A DNA stretch of 64,000 bases from contig NZ_CP108677.1 of assembly GCF_035994945.1 (NCBI RefSeq), forward strand, positions 2,976,001 to 3,040,000. The letters run 5' to 3'. The notes beneath the pieces are model-generated. The model worked only from the letters and a program-made list of their open reading frames with translations, was not told the origin of the DNA and searched no databases. The position numbers and the translations under genes were made by a program. The DNA comes from Streptomyces sp. NBC_01216. Lineage in GTDB: Bacteria > Actinomycetota > Actinomycetes > Streptomycetales > Streptomycetaceae. Below, in pieces: positions 33,375 to 42,605 of this stretch; within the stretch, counting starts at the first letter, position 1; the number at the start of each line of letters is the position of its first letter.

Positions 33375-34658
33375 ATGTGCATGCCCATGACCGGTAGGCG
33401 ACTGACCTCACTCCTCGCGTACGTCACGACAGCGGCGACCGGAGTATCGCTGCTCACCGGGTGTGGCGTGCTCCCTGGTGCCACGGGGGGCTCCAGGGAG
33501 CCCGTCACCGTGATGACCTGGGCGCCCGAGAACACCCGGGCCACCAACATGCCCGGCATGCCCGCCATGGCCGAGGCGTTCGGCCGTTGGATCAACGAAT
33601 CCGGAGGCATCGACGGACACGATCTCCGTGTCCTCACCTGCAACGACGAGAACACCTCCGCCGGCGCCGCGGCCTGCGCGCGCCGGGCCGTGGAGGAGGG
33701 CGCCGTGGCCGTGGTCGGCTCCTACAGCCAGCACGGACGGTCCTTCCTCGCCCCTCTGGAAGCCGCGGGAATCCCGTACATCGGCGGCTACGGCATCTCC
33801 GAGGACGAGTTCACCAGCGCGCTCTCGTACCCCGTCAACGGCGGCCAGGCGTCCCTCATCGCGGGCAACGGCATCCAGCTCGCGGAGACCTGCCGCAAGG
33901 TCTCCCTCGTCCGGCCGGACACCAGCGCCGGGGACAAACTGCCCGAACTCCTCAACAACGGCCTGCGCCACTCGCGACACGGCGGCGCCGTCGACATCCC
34001 TGCCGCCGAGGACTCCACCGAGTACACCGAACAGGCCGGCCAGGCGCGCAGCAAGGCCGGGCGGGAGAAGGGCTGCGTCACCGCCGTGCTCGGCGAGCGC
34101 ACCCAGACCTTCTTCGACTCCTTCCGCCGGCTGCCAGAGCCCGAGGGCGACACCACGGACGGGGGCGAGGACGGCGTCCGGATCTCCTCCGTCCTCGGCA
34201 GCGTCGGACAGCCGGTCATCGACCGCACCGGAGGGCCGCACAGCCCCTTCGAAGGCGCGTTCGTGACGGGCTGGTACCCGGCTGCGAGCGACGCCCGCTG
34301 GGCGCCGATGCGGAAGGTCATCAAGGAGCAGGCGTTCGTCGACAACCGTGTCGACCCGGCCGACACCGGCGTCCAGACGACCTGGATCGCCTACACGGTC
34401 CTGAAGAAGGTGATCGAGTCGCTCGACTCCGACTCGATCAGCGCGAACGCCATCTCACTCGCCCTGGACCGCGGGGTGCGGGTCGACACCGGCGGCCTCA
34501 CACCCGAACTGCGCTGGCGGTACGAGGACTTGCTCGGCGCCTCCGGATTCCCCCGGATCGTCAACCACAAGGTGACCTTCCAAGTGGTCCGCCAGGGAAG
34601 GCTGGTGGCGCAGAAGCCCGGCTTCGTCGACGTCGGCCAGACGGTGCTCGCTCCGTAG
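33375..34658 (+). CDS. Periplasmic-binding-protein type lipoprotein (branched-chain amino acid type)
   Basis: A 427-residue lipoprotein. GVSLLTGCGVLPG is a lipobox, with Cys near residue 31, after a hydrophobic signal. VTVMTWAPENTRATNMPGM, WINESGGIDGHDLRVLTCND, EEGAVAVVGSYSQHG and VTGWYPAASDARWAPM match type 1 periplasmic binding proteins such as LivK-like receptors. No ABC permease or ATPase lies nearby, so it may serve a transporter elsewhere or act as a sensor. Starts at 33375, 33381 and 33387 are all in frame; the first has the best-placed GAGGCGG. A 19-bp terminator stem follows. Confidence 0.85.
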   Translation: MCMPMTGRRLTSLLAYVTTAATGVSLLTGCGVLPGATGGSREPVTVMTWAPENTRATNMPGMPAMAEAFGRWINESGGIDGHDLRVLTCNDENTSAGAAACARRAVEEGAVAVVGSYSQHGRSFLAPLEAAGIPYIGGYGISEDEFTSALSYPVNGGQASLIAGNGIQLAETCRKVSLVRPDTSAGDKLPELLNNGLRHSRHGGAVDIPAAEDSTEYTEQAGQARSKAGREKGCVTAVLGERTQTFFDSFRRLPEPEGDTTDGGEDGVRISSVLGSVGQPVIDRTGGPHSPFEGAFVTGWYPAASDARWAPMRKVIKEQAFVDNRVDPADTGVQTTWIAYTVLKKVIESLDSDSISANAISLALDRGVRVDTGGLTPELRWRYEDLLGASGFPRIVNHKVTFQVVRQGRLVAQKPGFVDVGQTVLAP

Positions 34659-34661
34659 CCC

Positions 34662-34703
34662 CGCCGGTCCGGACAGAGGCTCCGGCCTCTGTCCGGACCG
34701 GCG
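34662..34703 (+). terminator. Very strong hairpin terminator
   Basis: A 19-bp perfect stem (34662-34680 with 34685-34703) and a 4-nt loop, three bases after the lipoprotein stop. Confidence 0.85.
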
Positions 34704-34740
34704 TTGCCCGCCCCGGCCGTACGGTCCGTGAGGCCGAGCG

Positions 34741-35000
34741 TACGACTTGTTCCGTCGGTGGCGGCGAGACGGCACCTGGCAGCGGATCTTCCCGGCGCTC
34801 CAGGCCCGGGCCGACGCGAAAGAGCTGATCACCCGGGATATCAGCGTCGACTCCACGGCGTGCCGGGCTCACCAGCACGCCGCCGGGTCGAGTGCGGTAC
34901 CAATCGCCTCGAGCGCCAGCGGACGGTGGCCACGAGGTACGACAGGCTCGCGGTCCGCTACGAGGCGACCGTTCTCCTGGCGGCCGTCAACGAGTGGCTG
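34741..35000 (+). pseudogene. IS5-family transposase relic
   Basis: Two transposase fragments abut. One frame gives LFRRWRRDGTWQRIFPALQ, then DISVDSTACRAHQHAAG, the IS5-type N-terminal and first catalytic-Asp (DST) region. Another frame gives NRLERQRTVATRYDRLAV and EATVLLAAVNEWL, the C-terminal end. The DNA between, about half the gene, is missing and the frames differ. No terminal inverted repeats or target duplication could be recognised. It is a dead fragment next to a small membrane-protein gene. Confidence 0.75.
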
Positions 35001-35012
35001 CGACCAGCACGG

Positions 35013-35339
35013 TCACTCCACGACCGCCTCAGGACACCGGGCGATCCGCCGGGCAACCCCGCGGATCGCGCCCATGAGCCGCGATACGGCATTCAGCGAC
35101 AGGATCACGGCAGCCAGCATCAGGCAGGCACGTGCCGCCCCCCAGGACCCGGCAGCGATCGCGCGGGCGTACGACGCCACCCAGGGCCCCGCGCTTCCAA
35201 GGTCCCGGACAGGCCGCTGCGGGAAGTCGGCGCCGACCACCTCGCTCAAGCACCAGCTCGAAACGCCGAGCATCGTCAGGGCGAAGGCCGCGATCGCAAG
35301 TCTCCACAGAACCGGATGCCGCTTCGGTACCTCACTCAT
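35013..35339 (-). CDS. Small membrane protein, unknown
   Basis: A 108-residue protein starting MSEVPKRHPVLWRLAIAAFA. Two hydrophobic helices are visible: LWRLAIAAFALTMLGVSSWC and ARACLMLAAVILSLNAVSRLM. A short extracytoplasmic loop with QRPVRDLGSAGPW lies between. No family could be named. The gene ends next to the transposase relic and begins downstream of the proline-rich membrane protein; it may have been brought in or kept by chance. Confidence 0.55.
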   Translation of the reverse strand: MSEVPKRHPVLWRLAIAAFALTMLGVSSWCLSEVVGADFPQRPVRDLGSAGPWVASYARAIAAGSWGAARACLMLAAVILSLNAVSRLMGAIRGVARRIARCPEAVVE

Positions 35340-35464
35340 GCCCTCCCCCTCGTCAGCTCCCTGGCAACCATACGGACCGACGCGCGATTCGCCCGCCGCA
35401 CTGCGTCGAAGCGGATTCAGACCGCGACGTTCGAGTGCGACATGCACGTTCGCCACGCCCCGCC

Positions 35465-36919
35465 CTAGAGCTGGGTGGGGTTCCGCGTGGCGAGTCCGAA
35501 CTTCTCGGCGGTCGGGTTCCACAGCGCGGCTGCCTTCCGCTTGGCGACGGTCGCCTCGCTGCTCGCCTTGCCGGCCGCGAGCGTCTCGCCCGTGCTGCGG
35601 GCCTTGCCTCCCTTGCACTGCTTCTTGTTCTTCATCTGGTCGGCCCAGGCGGCGTAGTGGTCGTCCGCCGAGGCGGACGCCTTCCACGCCTCCGTCAGGG
35701 AGGACGTCAGTTCCGCGTGGTCGGCCAGCTTGTCGACCGACAGCGTCTGGAGGCGCGTCACCAGGCCGCGACGCTGCTCGGCGGCGTCCCGCAGATCGTT
35801 GGCGGCCTCGTCGAGGTTCTCGCACCGCTTGATGGACTCGACCGAGCGGATCACCGCGTCCCGGCTGCTGTTGCTGTCCGCGAGCAGCTTGTCGAGCCCC
35901 TTCGCCTGCGGCTCGGCCGGGTCGGCCGCCTTCTCGGTGGGCGCGGGGGATGGGGTGTCGGACGTCGCGGCGACGGTCTGACCGGGCTGCTTGCTCGTGT
36001 CGTCGTCCCCGCCACTCAGCAGCGCACCGGCGCCGAGACCGACGACCGCGCAGCCGATGACGACCGCGGCAATCAGCGCGACCGGCGACCTGCGGCGCGG
36101 CGCGGGCTCGTCGTCGTACCCGTCCTGGTAGGCGCCCTGGAAGGGCGACGGCTGCTGGAGTTGCTGCTGCGGCGCGTACGCGGCCTGTTGGTACGGCTGC
36201 TGCGGCGGGGCCTGGTGATGCGGCGCGGGCGGCTGGGGCAGGTGAGCCGTCGCGTCACTGCGGAAGAGGTTGTCGAACTCCGCCGGAGGCTGGCGCTCGC
36301 CGCTCGTCCGCGGCGGCACGGGAGGCATGTACTGGGTCGCGTCGGAGGCATCGGCGGGTGGCCGCGCCTGCGGATGTCCGTGCGGCTGCTGCGGGTCGGC
36401 GCCCGGGAACGGAGGCTGCCCGCCGCCCGGACCGGGGACCGGCGGGATGTACTGGGTGGCCTGCAGGTCGGAGGCACCGGCCGCCGGGGCCTGGGGGTAG
36501 CCGTAGCCGCCCTGGGGCGGGTACGCGTCCGCCGGGGCCTGGGGGTAGCCGTAGCCGCCCTGGGGCTGCCGTCCCTCCGGGGCCTGGGGGTAGCCGTAGC
36601 CGCCCTGGGGCGGGTACGCGTCCGCCGGGGAGCCCGTGCCCGAGGCCGCGGGCATCGCGCCCGGCATCGGGCCGGGCCGCTCGGGCTGCGGCGGGACCGG
36701 CGGGATGTACTGCGTGGCCTGGAGGTCCCCGGCCGCGCCCGGCGCGGATTCCGGCGGCAGCGGCTGCCCCTGCCGCCCTCCGCCGGGGCCCCAGGCTCCG
36801 CTCCACGGCGCCCCGGCGACCTGACCGCCCGCCGCACCACCCTCGGCGGGCAGCGCGGCACCTTCGCGCGTGGGCCGCGCCGGGTACTGCGGCTCCGGAC
36901 CCTGTCCGCTTTGCGTCAC
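35465..36919 (-). CDS. Pro/Gly/Tyr/Gln-rich single-pass membrane protein
   Basis: A 484-residue protein starting at GTG 36919 with AGGAG upstream. The first 275 residues are low-complexity, with three YPPQGGYGYPQAP-type repeats and three ATQY(I/M)PPVP motifs (two preceded by DLQ). A single membrane helix, ALIAAVVIGCAVVGLGAGAL, follows RRRSP, and the C-terminal 185 residues form an outside, helical domain with AKGLDKLLADSN, CENLDEAANDLRD and MKNKKQCKGGK. The ATQYIPPVP motif is, from memory, common in the cytoplasmic tails of Streptomyces membrane proteins and may be a phosphorylation or scaffold site. No enzymatic domain was found. Confidence 0.75.
   Translation of the reverse strand: MTQSGQGPEPQYPARPTREGAALPAEGGAAGGQVAGAPWSGAWGPGGGRQGQPLPPESAPGAAGDLQATQYIPPVPPQPERPGPMPGAMPAASGTGSPADAYPPQGGYGYPQAPEGRQPQGGYGYPQAPADAYPPQGGYGYPQAPAAGASDLQATQYIPPVPGPGGGQPPFPGADPQQPHGHPQARPPADASDATQYMPPVPPRTSGERQPPAEFDNLFRSDATAHLPQPPAPHHQAPPQQPYQQAAYAPQQQLQQPSPFQGAYQDGYDDEPAPRRRSPVALIAAVVIGCAVVGLGAGALLSGGDDDTSKQPGQTVAATSDTPSPAPTEKAADPAEPQAKGLDKLLADSNSSRDAVIRSVESIKRCENLDEAANDLRDAAEQRRGLVTRLQTLSVDKLADHAELTSSLTEAWKASASADDHYAAWADQMKNKKQCKGGKARSTGETLAAGKASSEATVAKRKAAALWNPTAEKFGLATRNPTQL
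36484..36610 (-). repeat. Three near-identical 35-bp repeats in the Pro-rich gene
   Basis: Units near 36483, 36531 and 36576 share ggggcctgggggtagccgta and the bases after it. They encode the GGYGYPQAP repeat and are candidates for copy-number change between strains. Confidence 0.75.
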
Positions 36920-37212
36920 CGGGACTCCTACTGGTGGACCTACCGAATCGTCGGCTCACGCTACCGGGTGCGTCCCGCGGCGCGCACACCCACGTGAGAG
37001 CGGTCACACAACCGCGACAACTCCCGTCACTCACCGCCCTGGTGGGGGAAGTGACGACACTCACCGCCCGGCCTTCGCGGGCGACGGACACCCCGGCCCG
37101 CCCGGCCAGGACGTGTTGCGGGAGTACCTCCTGGCCCGTGACGCCGGCCCCGCCCTCCGGGCGGACGGAGCTACTTCCGCAACCTCGCAGGGCAATACAC
37201 CTAGGACGGCGC

Positions 37213-38580
37213 TCAGAGCCGGCCGGTGAACTCCCGGACCACCGCCTCCCCGGCGAAGGGCTCGAGGCGCTCCCTCAGGTCCTCCAGGTACTCCACGCCC
37301 CGCGAGGACCGCAGCGTGCCCAGGAGGTCCAGCGCCCGCGTGCCCGTGTGACATGCCTGTTCCACCTCGCGCCGCTGCACCTGCGCCGACGCCAGCAGCA
37401 CCAGCCCGATCGCGCGGCGCCGGGCCCGCGTCTCGGGATGTCCGTTCAGGGAGTCCTCCGCGGCCCGCGCAGCGGCCTCCGCCTGCCCCAGGTCGCGGTA
37501 GCAGTGGGCCAGTTCGTCGGCGAGGTAGGCGTGGTCGAAGTGCGCGATCCACGCCGGGTCGTCCCCCGAGTCCGGGTCCGCCCGCTCCAGTGCCCGCACC
37601 GCGCGCCCGGCCACCACCTCGAAGGCCCGCTGGTCCCCCAGCAGCGCGTGCCCGCGGGCCTCCGCCGCGCAGAACATCGCCTCCGCCCGTGGCGTCACCC
37701 GCCCCCGCGCCCCCTCCTGGGCCGCCCGCGCCAACTGCGCGATCTCCCGGGGGCTGCCGAGCTGGGCGGCCAGATGACTCATGGAGGCCGCCAGCACGTA
37801 TCCGCCGTAGCCCCGGTCCCCCGCCGCCTGGGCCAGCCGCAGCGCCTGGATGTAGTAGCGCTGGGCGAGCCCCGGCTGGCCGGTGTCCACCGCCATGTAA
37901 CCGGCCAGCTCCGTCAGCCGGGCGACCGCCGCGAACAACTGTCGGCCCACCGCCTCCCGGTACGAGCCCGACAGCATTCCCGCGACCACGCTGTTCAGGT
38001 AGTGCACCACCACCGGGCGGACGTGCCCGCTGCCGAAGCGCCGGTCCAGATCGACCAGCGCGGCCGTCATCGCCCGGACCGCCCGCACGTCCGCGACCCC
38101 CACCCGCGCCCCCATCGACCGGGCCACCTGCGCGTCCGCGCCGGTGATCAGCCAGTCCCGGCTCGGCTCGACCAGCGCGGAGGCCGCCACCGCGGAGCCC
38201 GACAGGAAGTCCCGGCGTCCCACGTCGCTGCGCCACAGCTCGCAGACCTGCTCGATCGCGCCGAGCACCGTCGGCGCGAACTGGAGCCCCACCCCGGTGG
38301 CCAGGTTCCTGCCGTTGGCCATGCCGATCTCGTCGATCGTGACCGTCCGCCCGAGCTTGCGCCCCAGCGCCTCCGCGATGACGCCCGGCGCCCGGCCACG
38401 CGGCTGCTGTCCCCTCAGCCAGCGCGCCACCGAGGTCTTGTCGTAGCGCAGTTCGAGGCCGCGTTCGGCTCCGACCATGTTCACCCTGCGCGCGAGACCG
38501 GCGTTGGAACACCCGGCCTCCTGAATGAGCATCTGCAGCCGTTCGTTCGGCTGACGGGCAACGAGTGGCCTGGCTGCCAT
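37213..38580 (-). CDS. nsdA: NsdA-type regulator of development and antibiotic production
   Basis: A 455-residue protein starting MAARPLVARQPNERLQMLIQ. The first 80 residues hold a DNA-binding-like region (AGLARRVNMVGAERGLELRY, SVARWLRGQQPRGRAPGVI). The rest is TPR-like helical repeats: VVHYLNSVVAGMLSGSYREA, GQPGLAQRYYIQALRLAQAA and REIAQLARAAQEGARGRVTP. This matches my memory of NsdA, a negative regulator of differentiation and antibiotic production first described in Streptomyces coelicolor. Ligand or partner is not known to me. The gene is divergent from a primase-like gene across a 268-bp region without other features. Confidence 0.85.
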   Translation of the reverse strand: MAARPLVARQPNERLQMLIQEAGCSNAGLARRVNMVGAERGLELRYDKTSVARWLRGQQPRGRAPGVIAEALGRKLGRTVTIDEIGMANGRNLATGVGLQFAPTVLGAIEQVCELWRSDVGRRDFLSGSAVAASALVEPSRDWLITGADAQVARSMGARVGVADVRAVRAMTAALVDLDRRFGSGHVRPVVVHYLNSVVAGMLSGSYREAVGRQLFAAVARLTELAGYMAVDTGQPGLAQRYYIQALRLAQAAGDRGYGGYVLAASMSHLAAQLGSPREIAQLARAAQEGARGRVTPRAEAMFCAAEARGHALLGDQRAFEVVAGRAVRALERADPDSGDDPAWIAHFDHAYLADELAHCYRDLGQAEAAARAAEDSLNGHPETRARRRAIGLVLLASAQVQRREVEQACHTGTRALDLLGTLRSSRGVEYLEDLRERLEPFAGEAVVREFTGRL

Positions 38581-38848
38581 GACTTACCCCCTGAGGCCGG
38601 TGTGCGAGCGATTGGACTGATCACTGCCCGGCAGATATCCGGTCAATGCAGATGTGAACACGCGAAACCGGACGCATCGGCCACGCCGTTGCCGCCGACC
38701 CCACCCACCCCTCACTACCCCGCCGCCGCTCTCCGGCCGCACGCGCGCCCCCACCCGTGCACCGATGCGCCCCACGTGCGGGATCGATGTTCCGCACCGC
38801 TCTTCGCCTCGCCCGTAACCCCAGGTGGCGGGGGGAGTTGAGTTCACC

Positions 38849-39526
38849 GTGGAAGAGACGATCGGAGTCACGGAGGCCGCGCAGATCCCCCAGCAGCGAG
38901 GGGAGCTGCTGCTGGACAGCGCCGTGCGATACGCGGAAGAGCGGCACTGGGACGTGTTCCCCGGCACATGGCTGGAGGCGATCGAGGGCGGGGAACGGTG
39001 CTCCTGCGGTGTCGACGCCTGCGCGGCGCCCGGAGCCCACCCGGCCCGGCCGGACTGGTCGACCCAGGCCACCGGCAGCGCGGTCGGGGCGCGGCGCATG
39101 TGGTCGAAACAGCCCAAGGCGTCGATCCTGCTGCCCACCGGCCGCACCTTCGACGCGATCGACGTACCCGAGTCGGCCGGCTTCCTGGCCCTCGCCCGCA
39201 TGGAGCGCATGGAGCTGACCCTCGGCCCGGTGACCTGCACGCCCGACCGCCGGATGCTCTTCTTCGTCCTTCCCGGCGCCGCCACCAAGGTGCCCGACAT
39301 GGTGCGCAGACTCGGCTGGGCCCCGGCCTCGATCGACCTGATCACCCGGGGCGAGGGCCACTACGTGGCGGCTCCGCCCACCCGGGTCGGCGGGATCGGA
39401 GCCGTGCAGTGGGCACGCCGTCCCACCCCGGCGAACCGCTGGCTCCCGGACGCGGAGGAGCTGCTCAGTCCGCTCGCCTACGCGTGTGGCCGGGAAGCGG
39501 CGGCGGAGCGGGCCCGCACGTCCTGA
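38849..39526 (+). CDS. Bifunctional primase/polymerase (prim-pol) N-terminal domain protein
   Basis: A 225-residue protein matching the N-terminal domain of bifunctional DNA primase/polymerases. CSCGVDACAAPGAHPARPDW is the zinc-like CxC...C...H region, SILLPTGRTFDAIDVPESAG lies at the usual active-site position, and RMLFFVLPGAA and GEGHYVAAPPTRVG follow. The catalytic DxD of true prim-pol enzymes is changed to FDAIDVP, so activity is uncertain. Standalone copies are common in Streptomyces chromosomes. GTG 38849 follows GGGGGAG; an in-frame GTG at 38825 is less likely. Confidence 0.78.
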   Translation: MEETIGVTEAAQIPQQRGELLLDSAVRYAEERHWDVFPGTWLEAIEGGERCSCGVDACAAPGAHPARPDWSTQATGSAVGARRMWSKQPKASILLPTGRTFDAIDVPESAGFLALARMERMELTLGPVTCTPDRRMLFFVLPGAATKVPDMVRRLGWAPASIDLITRGEGHYVAAPPTRVGGIGAVQWARRPTPANRWLPDAEELLSPLAYACGREAAAERARTS

Positions 39527-39601
39527 TCCGGTCGGCTCGAAACGGTCGCCGTAAGGTGGGGCCCCGTCGTAATACGGGGACAGCCGAGGGGTTGACAGAA
39601 C

Positions 39602-40441
39602 ATGCCCGACCAGGCATTTGGTGATGTTTTCGGACAGGCGGACCTCGATACGGACGACGGCGCGGTGCCCGCCGTCCGTATCGAGGGACTGTGGAAGCGC
39701 TTCGGGGCGCAGGTCGCGGTGGACGGGATCGACCTCGTCCTGCCGGCGGGGAAGTTCATCGGGCTCGTCGGGCCCAACGGGGCGGGTAAGACCACCACTC
39801 TCTCCATGATCACCGGCTTGCTGCGGCCCGATCACGGACGTGTCCTGGTCGCCGGTCACGACGTCTGGCGCGATCCGGAGTCGGTGGCCGAGGCCAAGGC
39901 CCGGATCGGCATCCTGCCCGAGGGCCTGCGGCTCTTCGAACGGCTCTCCGGGCGCGAACTCCTGGCGTACACAGGGCGGCTGCGGGGGCTGCCCGGGGCG
40001 GAGGTCGACAAGCGGGCAGCCCAGCTCCTCGACGTCCTGGACCTGGCGGGGTCGCAGAACAAGCTGGTCGTGGACTACTCGACCGGTATGCGCAAGAAGA
40101 TCGGCCTGGCCGCGGCGCTGCTCCACAACCCCGAGGTCCTCTTCCTCGACGAGCCGTTCGAGGGCGTCGACCCGGTGTCCGCGCAGACGATCCGAGGCGT
40201 CCTGGAGCGCTACACCGGCTCGGGCGCGACCGTCGTCTTCTCCAGTCATGTGATGGAGCTGGTCGAGTCGCTGTGCGACTGGGTCGCGGTGATGGCCGCC
40301 GGCCGGATCCGGGCGCAGGGCACCCTCGCCGACGTGCGCGGCGGGGCTCCGTCCCTGCAGGCGGCCTTCCTCGAACTCGTCGGGGCGAACGGACGCGACA
40401 ACGGTGAGTCGCTCGACTGGCTGGGTGGTCCCGCCCGATGA
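39602..40441 (+). CDS. ABC transporter ATP-binding protein
   Basis: A 279-residue ABC ATPase. Walker A GPNGAGKT is at 57-64, Walker B is EVLFLDEPFEGVDP, and the H-loop is VVFSSHVMELV. The signature is YSTGMRKKIGLAAALL rather than LSGGQ, as in some ABC-2 type ATPases. It overlaps the permease gene by 4 nt (ATGA). Together they make an ABC-2-type exporter; the substrate is unknown. A 37-residue N-terminal extension, rich in Asp and Gly, precedes the fold. It starts downstream of the primase-like gene, possibly in its own unit. Confidence 0.9.
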   Translation: MPDQAFGDVFGQADLDTDDGAVPAVRIEGLWKRFGAQVAVDGIDLVLPAGKFIGLVGPNGAGKTTTLSMITGLLRPDHGRVLVAGHDVWRDPESVAEAKARIGILPEGLRLFERLSGRELLAYTGRLRGLPGAEVDKRAAQLLDVLDLAGSQNKLVVDYSTGMRKKIGLAAALLHNPEVLFLDEPFEGVDPVSAQTIRGVLERYTGSGATVVFSSHVMELVESLCDWVAVMAAGRIRAQGTLADVRGGAPSLQAAFLELVGANGRDNGESLDWLGGPAR

Positions 40442-42084
40442 CCGCGACCACCTCCGGTCTCCCGACCGCTCCCCCGCGCCGCGCCTCGGCGCCCGCCCTG
40501 ACGTCCGTCTTCGTACGGCTGAAGCTGACCCTGCTGCGCAACGGGCTGCGCCAGTCCGGGGCCCGGACGGCCGTGTACGTCACCTCGGTCGTTCTGACGC
40601 TGCTCCTCGCGGCGGCGATGATCCCCGGCTTCCTGCTGATGCGGGGGAACGCGGGCGCGGCCTCGCTCGCCGTCCTGGCGACGGCGGTGCTCGCACTCGC
40701 CTGGACCGTGATGCCGCTGTTCCTCCCCGGCGGTGACGAGACGCTCGACCCTTCGCGGCTGGTGATGCTGCCACTGCCGCCCGGACCGCTGGTACGGGCG
40801 CTGTTCTCCGCCTCGCTGGTCGGCATCGGTCCGCTGTTCACCCTGTGCCTCGCGCTCGGCGCGACGCTGTCCCTGGCCCGGGGGGCCGCCGGCGTCGTGA
40901 CCGCGGTGCTCGCGGTGCCGCTGGTGGCCCTGGTGTGCGTGGCGCTGTCGCGGGCGGTCGCGGCGGCCAACGTGCGCCTGCTCACCTCCCGTAGGGGCCG
41001 GGACCTGGCCGTGCTGAGCGGCCTGGTGATCGCGGTCGGCATGCAGTTGGTGAACTTCGGTGCCACGAGCCTCAGCCGGTCGGGCGGGCTGGCCGCACTC
41101 GAACCGGCCGCCGAGGTGACGGGCTGGCTGCCGCCGGCCGCCGCGATCGCGGCGGTCGACGCGGCGAGCCGGGGCGACCACGCGAGCGCCGCCGCCCGCC
41201 TGCTGCTGACGGTGGCCGCGCTGGTGGCGCTGGTGTACTGGTGGCAGCGGAGCCTGGTGAAGCTGATGACCGCGCCGGACGGCTCGACGATCGGCGCGGC
41301 CGACGGGAGGTCCGCGAAGGAGCGGCGCGGGAGCGGCCTGCTCGCCCGGCTGCTGCCCGGCGGGCGCACGGGCGCCGTGATGGAGCGCAGCCTGCGCTAC
41401 ATCCTGCGCGACCCGAAGACGAAGGCGGCGTGGATCACCGCGCTGGCGGTCGGCGCGATCGTGCCGCTGCTCAACGCCTTCCAGGGAACGGGCTCGATCT
41501 ACTTCGCGTGCTTCGCCTCGGGGATGCTCGGCCTCCAGATGTACAACCAGTTCGGCCAGGACACCTCGGCGTTCTGGATGGTCGCGCAGACGATCTCGAC
41601 CGCGGCGGACGCGTACGCCGAGTTGCGGGCGCGGGCGCTGACGCTGCTGGCGATCACCGTGCCGTACATGATCCTGGTGACGACCGTGACGGCGGCGGTC
41701 CTCGGCGACTGGTCCTCGCTGCCGAGTGCGCTGGGTCTGGCGTTCTCGCTGCTCGGCGCCATGGTGGCGACCGGTGCCGTGGCGTCCGCGAGCTTCGCGT
41801 TCTCGATCCCGCAGGACAGCGGCTTCAAGAACGTCGCGCCGGGGCAGGCCGGACTGGCCTGGATCTCGATCTTCGGCGGGATGTTCGTGTCGGCGCTGGT
41901 GTGTTCCCCGGTGATCGGCGCGATGGTCTACCTGCGGGTGACGGACCACCACGGGCTGCTCTGGACCCTGCTCCCGGGCGGCGTGCTCTACGGGGCGCTG
42001 GTCGTGCCGGCGGGCCTGAAGCCGGCGGCGGCGCGGACGGCGAAGCGGCTGCCGGAGATCCTCGCGGCGGTCAGCAAGGGCTGA
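40438..42084 (+). CDS. ABC-2-type transporter permease
   Basis: A 548-residue membrane protein with about 12 hydrophobic helices in two halves, starting after TSVFVRLKLTLLRNGLRQSG. The central cytoplasmic loop (DGSTIGAADGRSAKERRGSG) separates them. KTKAAWITALAVGAIVPLL and MLGLQMYNQFGQDTSAFWMV are typical of the ABC transporter permease family found beside such ATPases. It overlaps the ATPase gene, so both form a transporter. The dispersed repeat starts on its stop codon and a large palindromic terminator follows. Confidence 0.85.
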   Translation: MTATTSGLPTAPPRRASAPALTSVFVRLKLTLLRNGLRQSGARTAVYVTSVVLTLLLAAAMIPGFLLMRGNAGAASLAVLATAVLALAWTVMPLFLPGGDETLDPSRLVMLPLPPGPLVRALFSASLVGIGPLFTLCLALGATLSLARGAAGVVTAVLAVPLVALVCVALSRAVAAANVRLLTSRRGRDLAVLSGLVIAVGMQLVNFGATSLSRSGGLAALEPAAEVTGWLPPAAAIAAVDAASRGDHASAAARLLLTVAALVALVYWWQRSLVKLMTAPDGSTIGAADGRSAKERRGSGLLARLLPGGRTGAVMERSLRYILRDPKTKAAWITALAVGAIVPLLNAFQGTGSIYFACFASGMLGLQMYNQFGQDTSAFWMVAQTISTAADAYAELRARALTLLAITVPYMILVTTVTAAVLGDWSSLPSALGLAFSLLGAMVATGAVASASFAFSIPQDSGFKNVAPGQAGLAWISIFGGMFVSALVCSPVIGAMVYLRVTDHHGLLWTLLPGGVLYGALVVPAGLKPAAARTAKRLPEILAAVSKG

Positions 42085-42157
42085 GAGCCTGTCGGCCGAA
42101 GGCCACTCGACAGTCTCTGCGACGGATGGTGTTCCCGCCCGGCCGGGCGGGAACACC
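42083..42157 (+). terminator. Repeat copy plus 30-nt palindromic terminator
   Basis: A short, internally paired copy of the dispersed repeat (GAGAGCCTGTCGGCC and CGACAGTCTC) is followed by a perfect 30-nt palindrome at 42128-42157, GGTGTTCCCGCCCGG with its reverse complement. This is a strong terminator for the ABC operon. Confidence 0.7.
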
Positions 42158-42605
42158 ACGCCGCGCCGCCGCGCCTTTCCGTCCGGCACCGCACCTGCGG
42201 CCGTCCGGCATCGCACCTCCGGCTGCCGTGCGCTCCGGCGACGACGTCGCCCTCGCGCCCTTTCCGTGTTCCCTGGCTCACACCCGGGCCGGCCGGCGCC
42301 GGGACGGAGCGAGGTTTTCCGGCCGAACGGACCACCCCGGTGTTGCTGCAGCCCTCAACCTCTTTCGCGTCCTCCCAGGTCACGGGTTCGTTCTGGGTTG
42401 AACGACGCCTAAGCGGGCGTACAGCGGGCGCACTGCGTCGGCACCGGCGCACCGAGCGCCAACTGCCCGAACGACCAGTCGGTCGGCTCGAAGCGGCGGG
42501 CGTGGACCGGGGGCGGCCGGAAACCGCGCGAGCGACGTGCGATCACCCTGCGCATCGGCAAGACTCCGGACCGCAATCGCACCCGCATCCGAAAAGGAGT
42601 CATCC
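42158..42605. other. Long intergenic region upstream of the inhibitor gene
   Basis: About 450 bp with no convincing gene. Short frames on both strands lack family motifs. The region presumably holds the promoter of the secreted inhibitor; AAAAGGAGTC at 42593-42602 is its ribosome-binding site. Confidence 0.5.
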
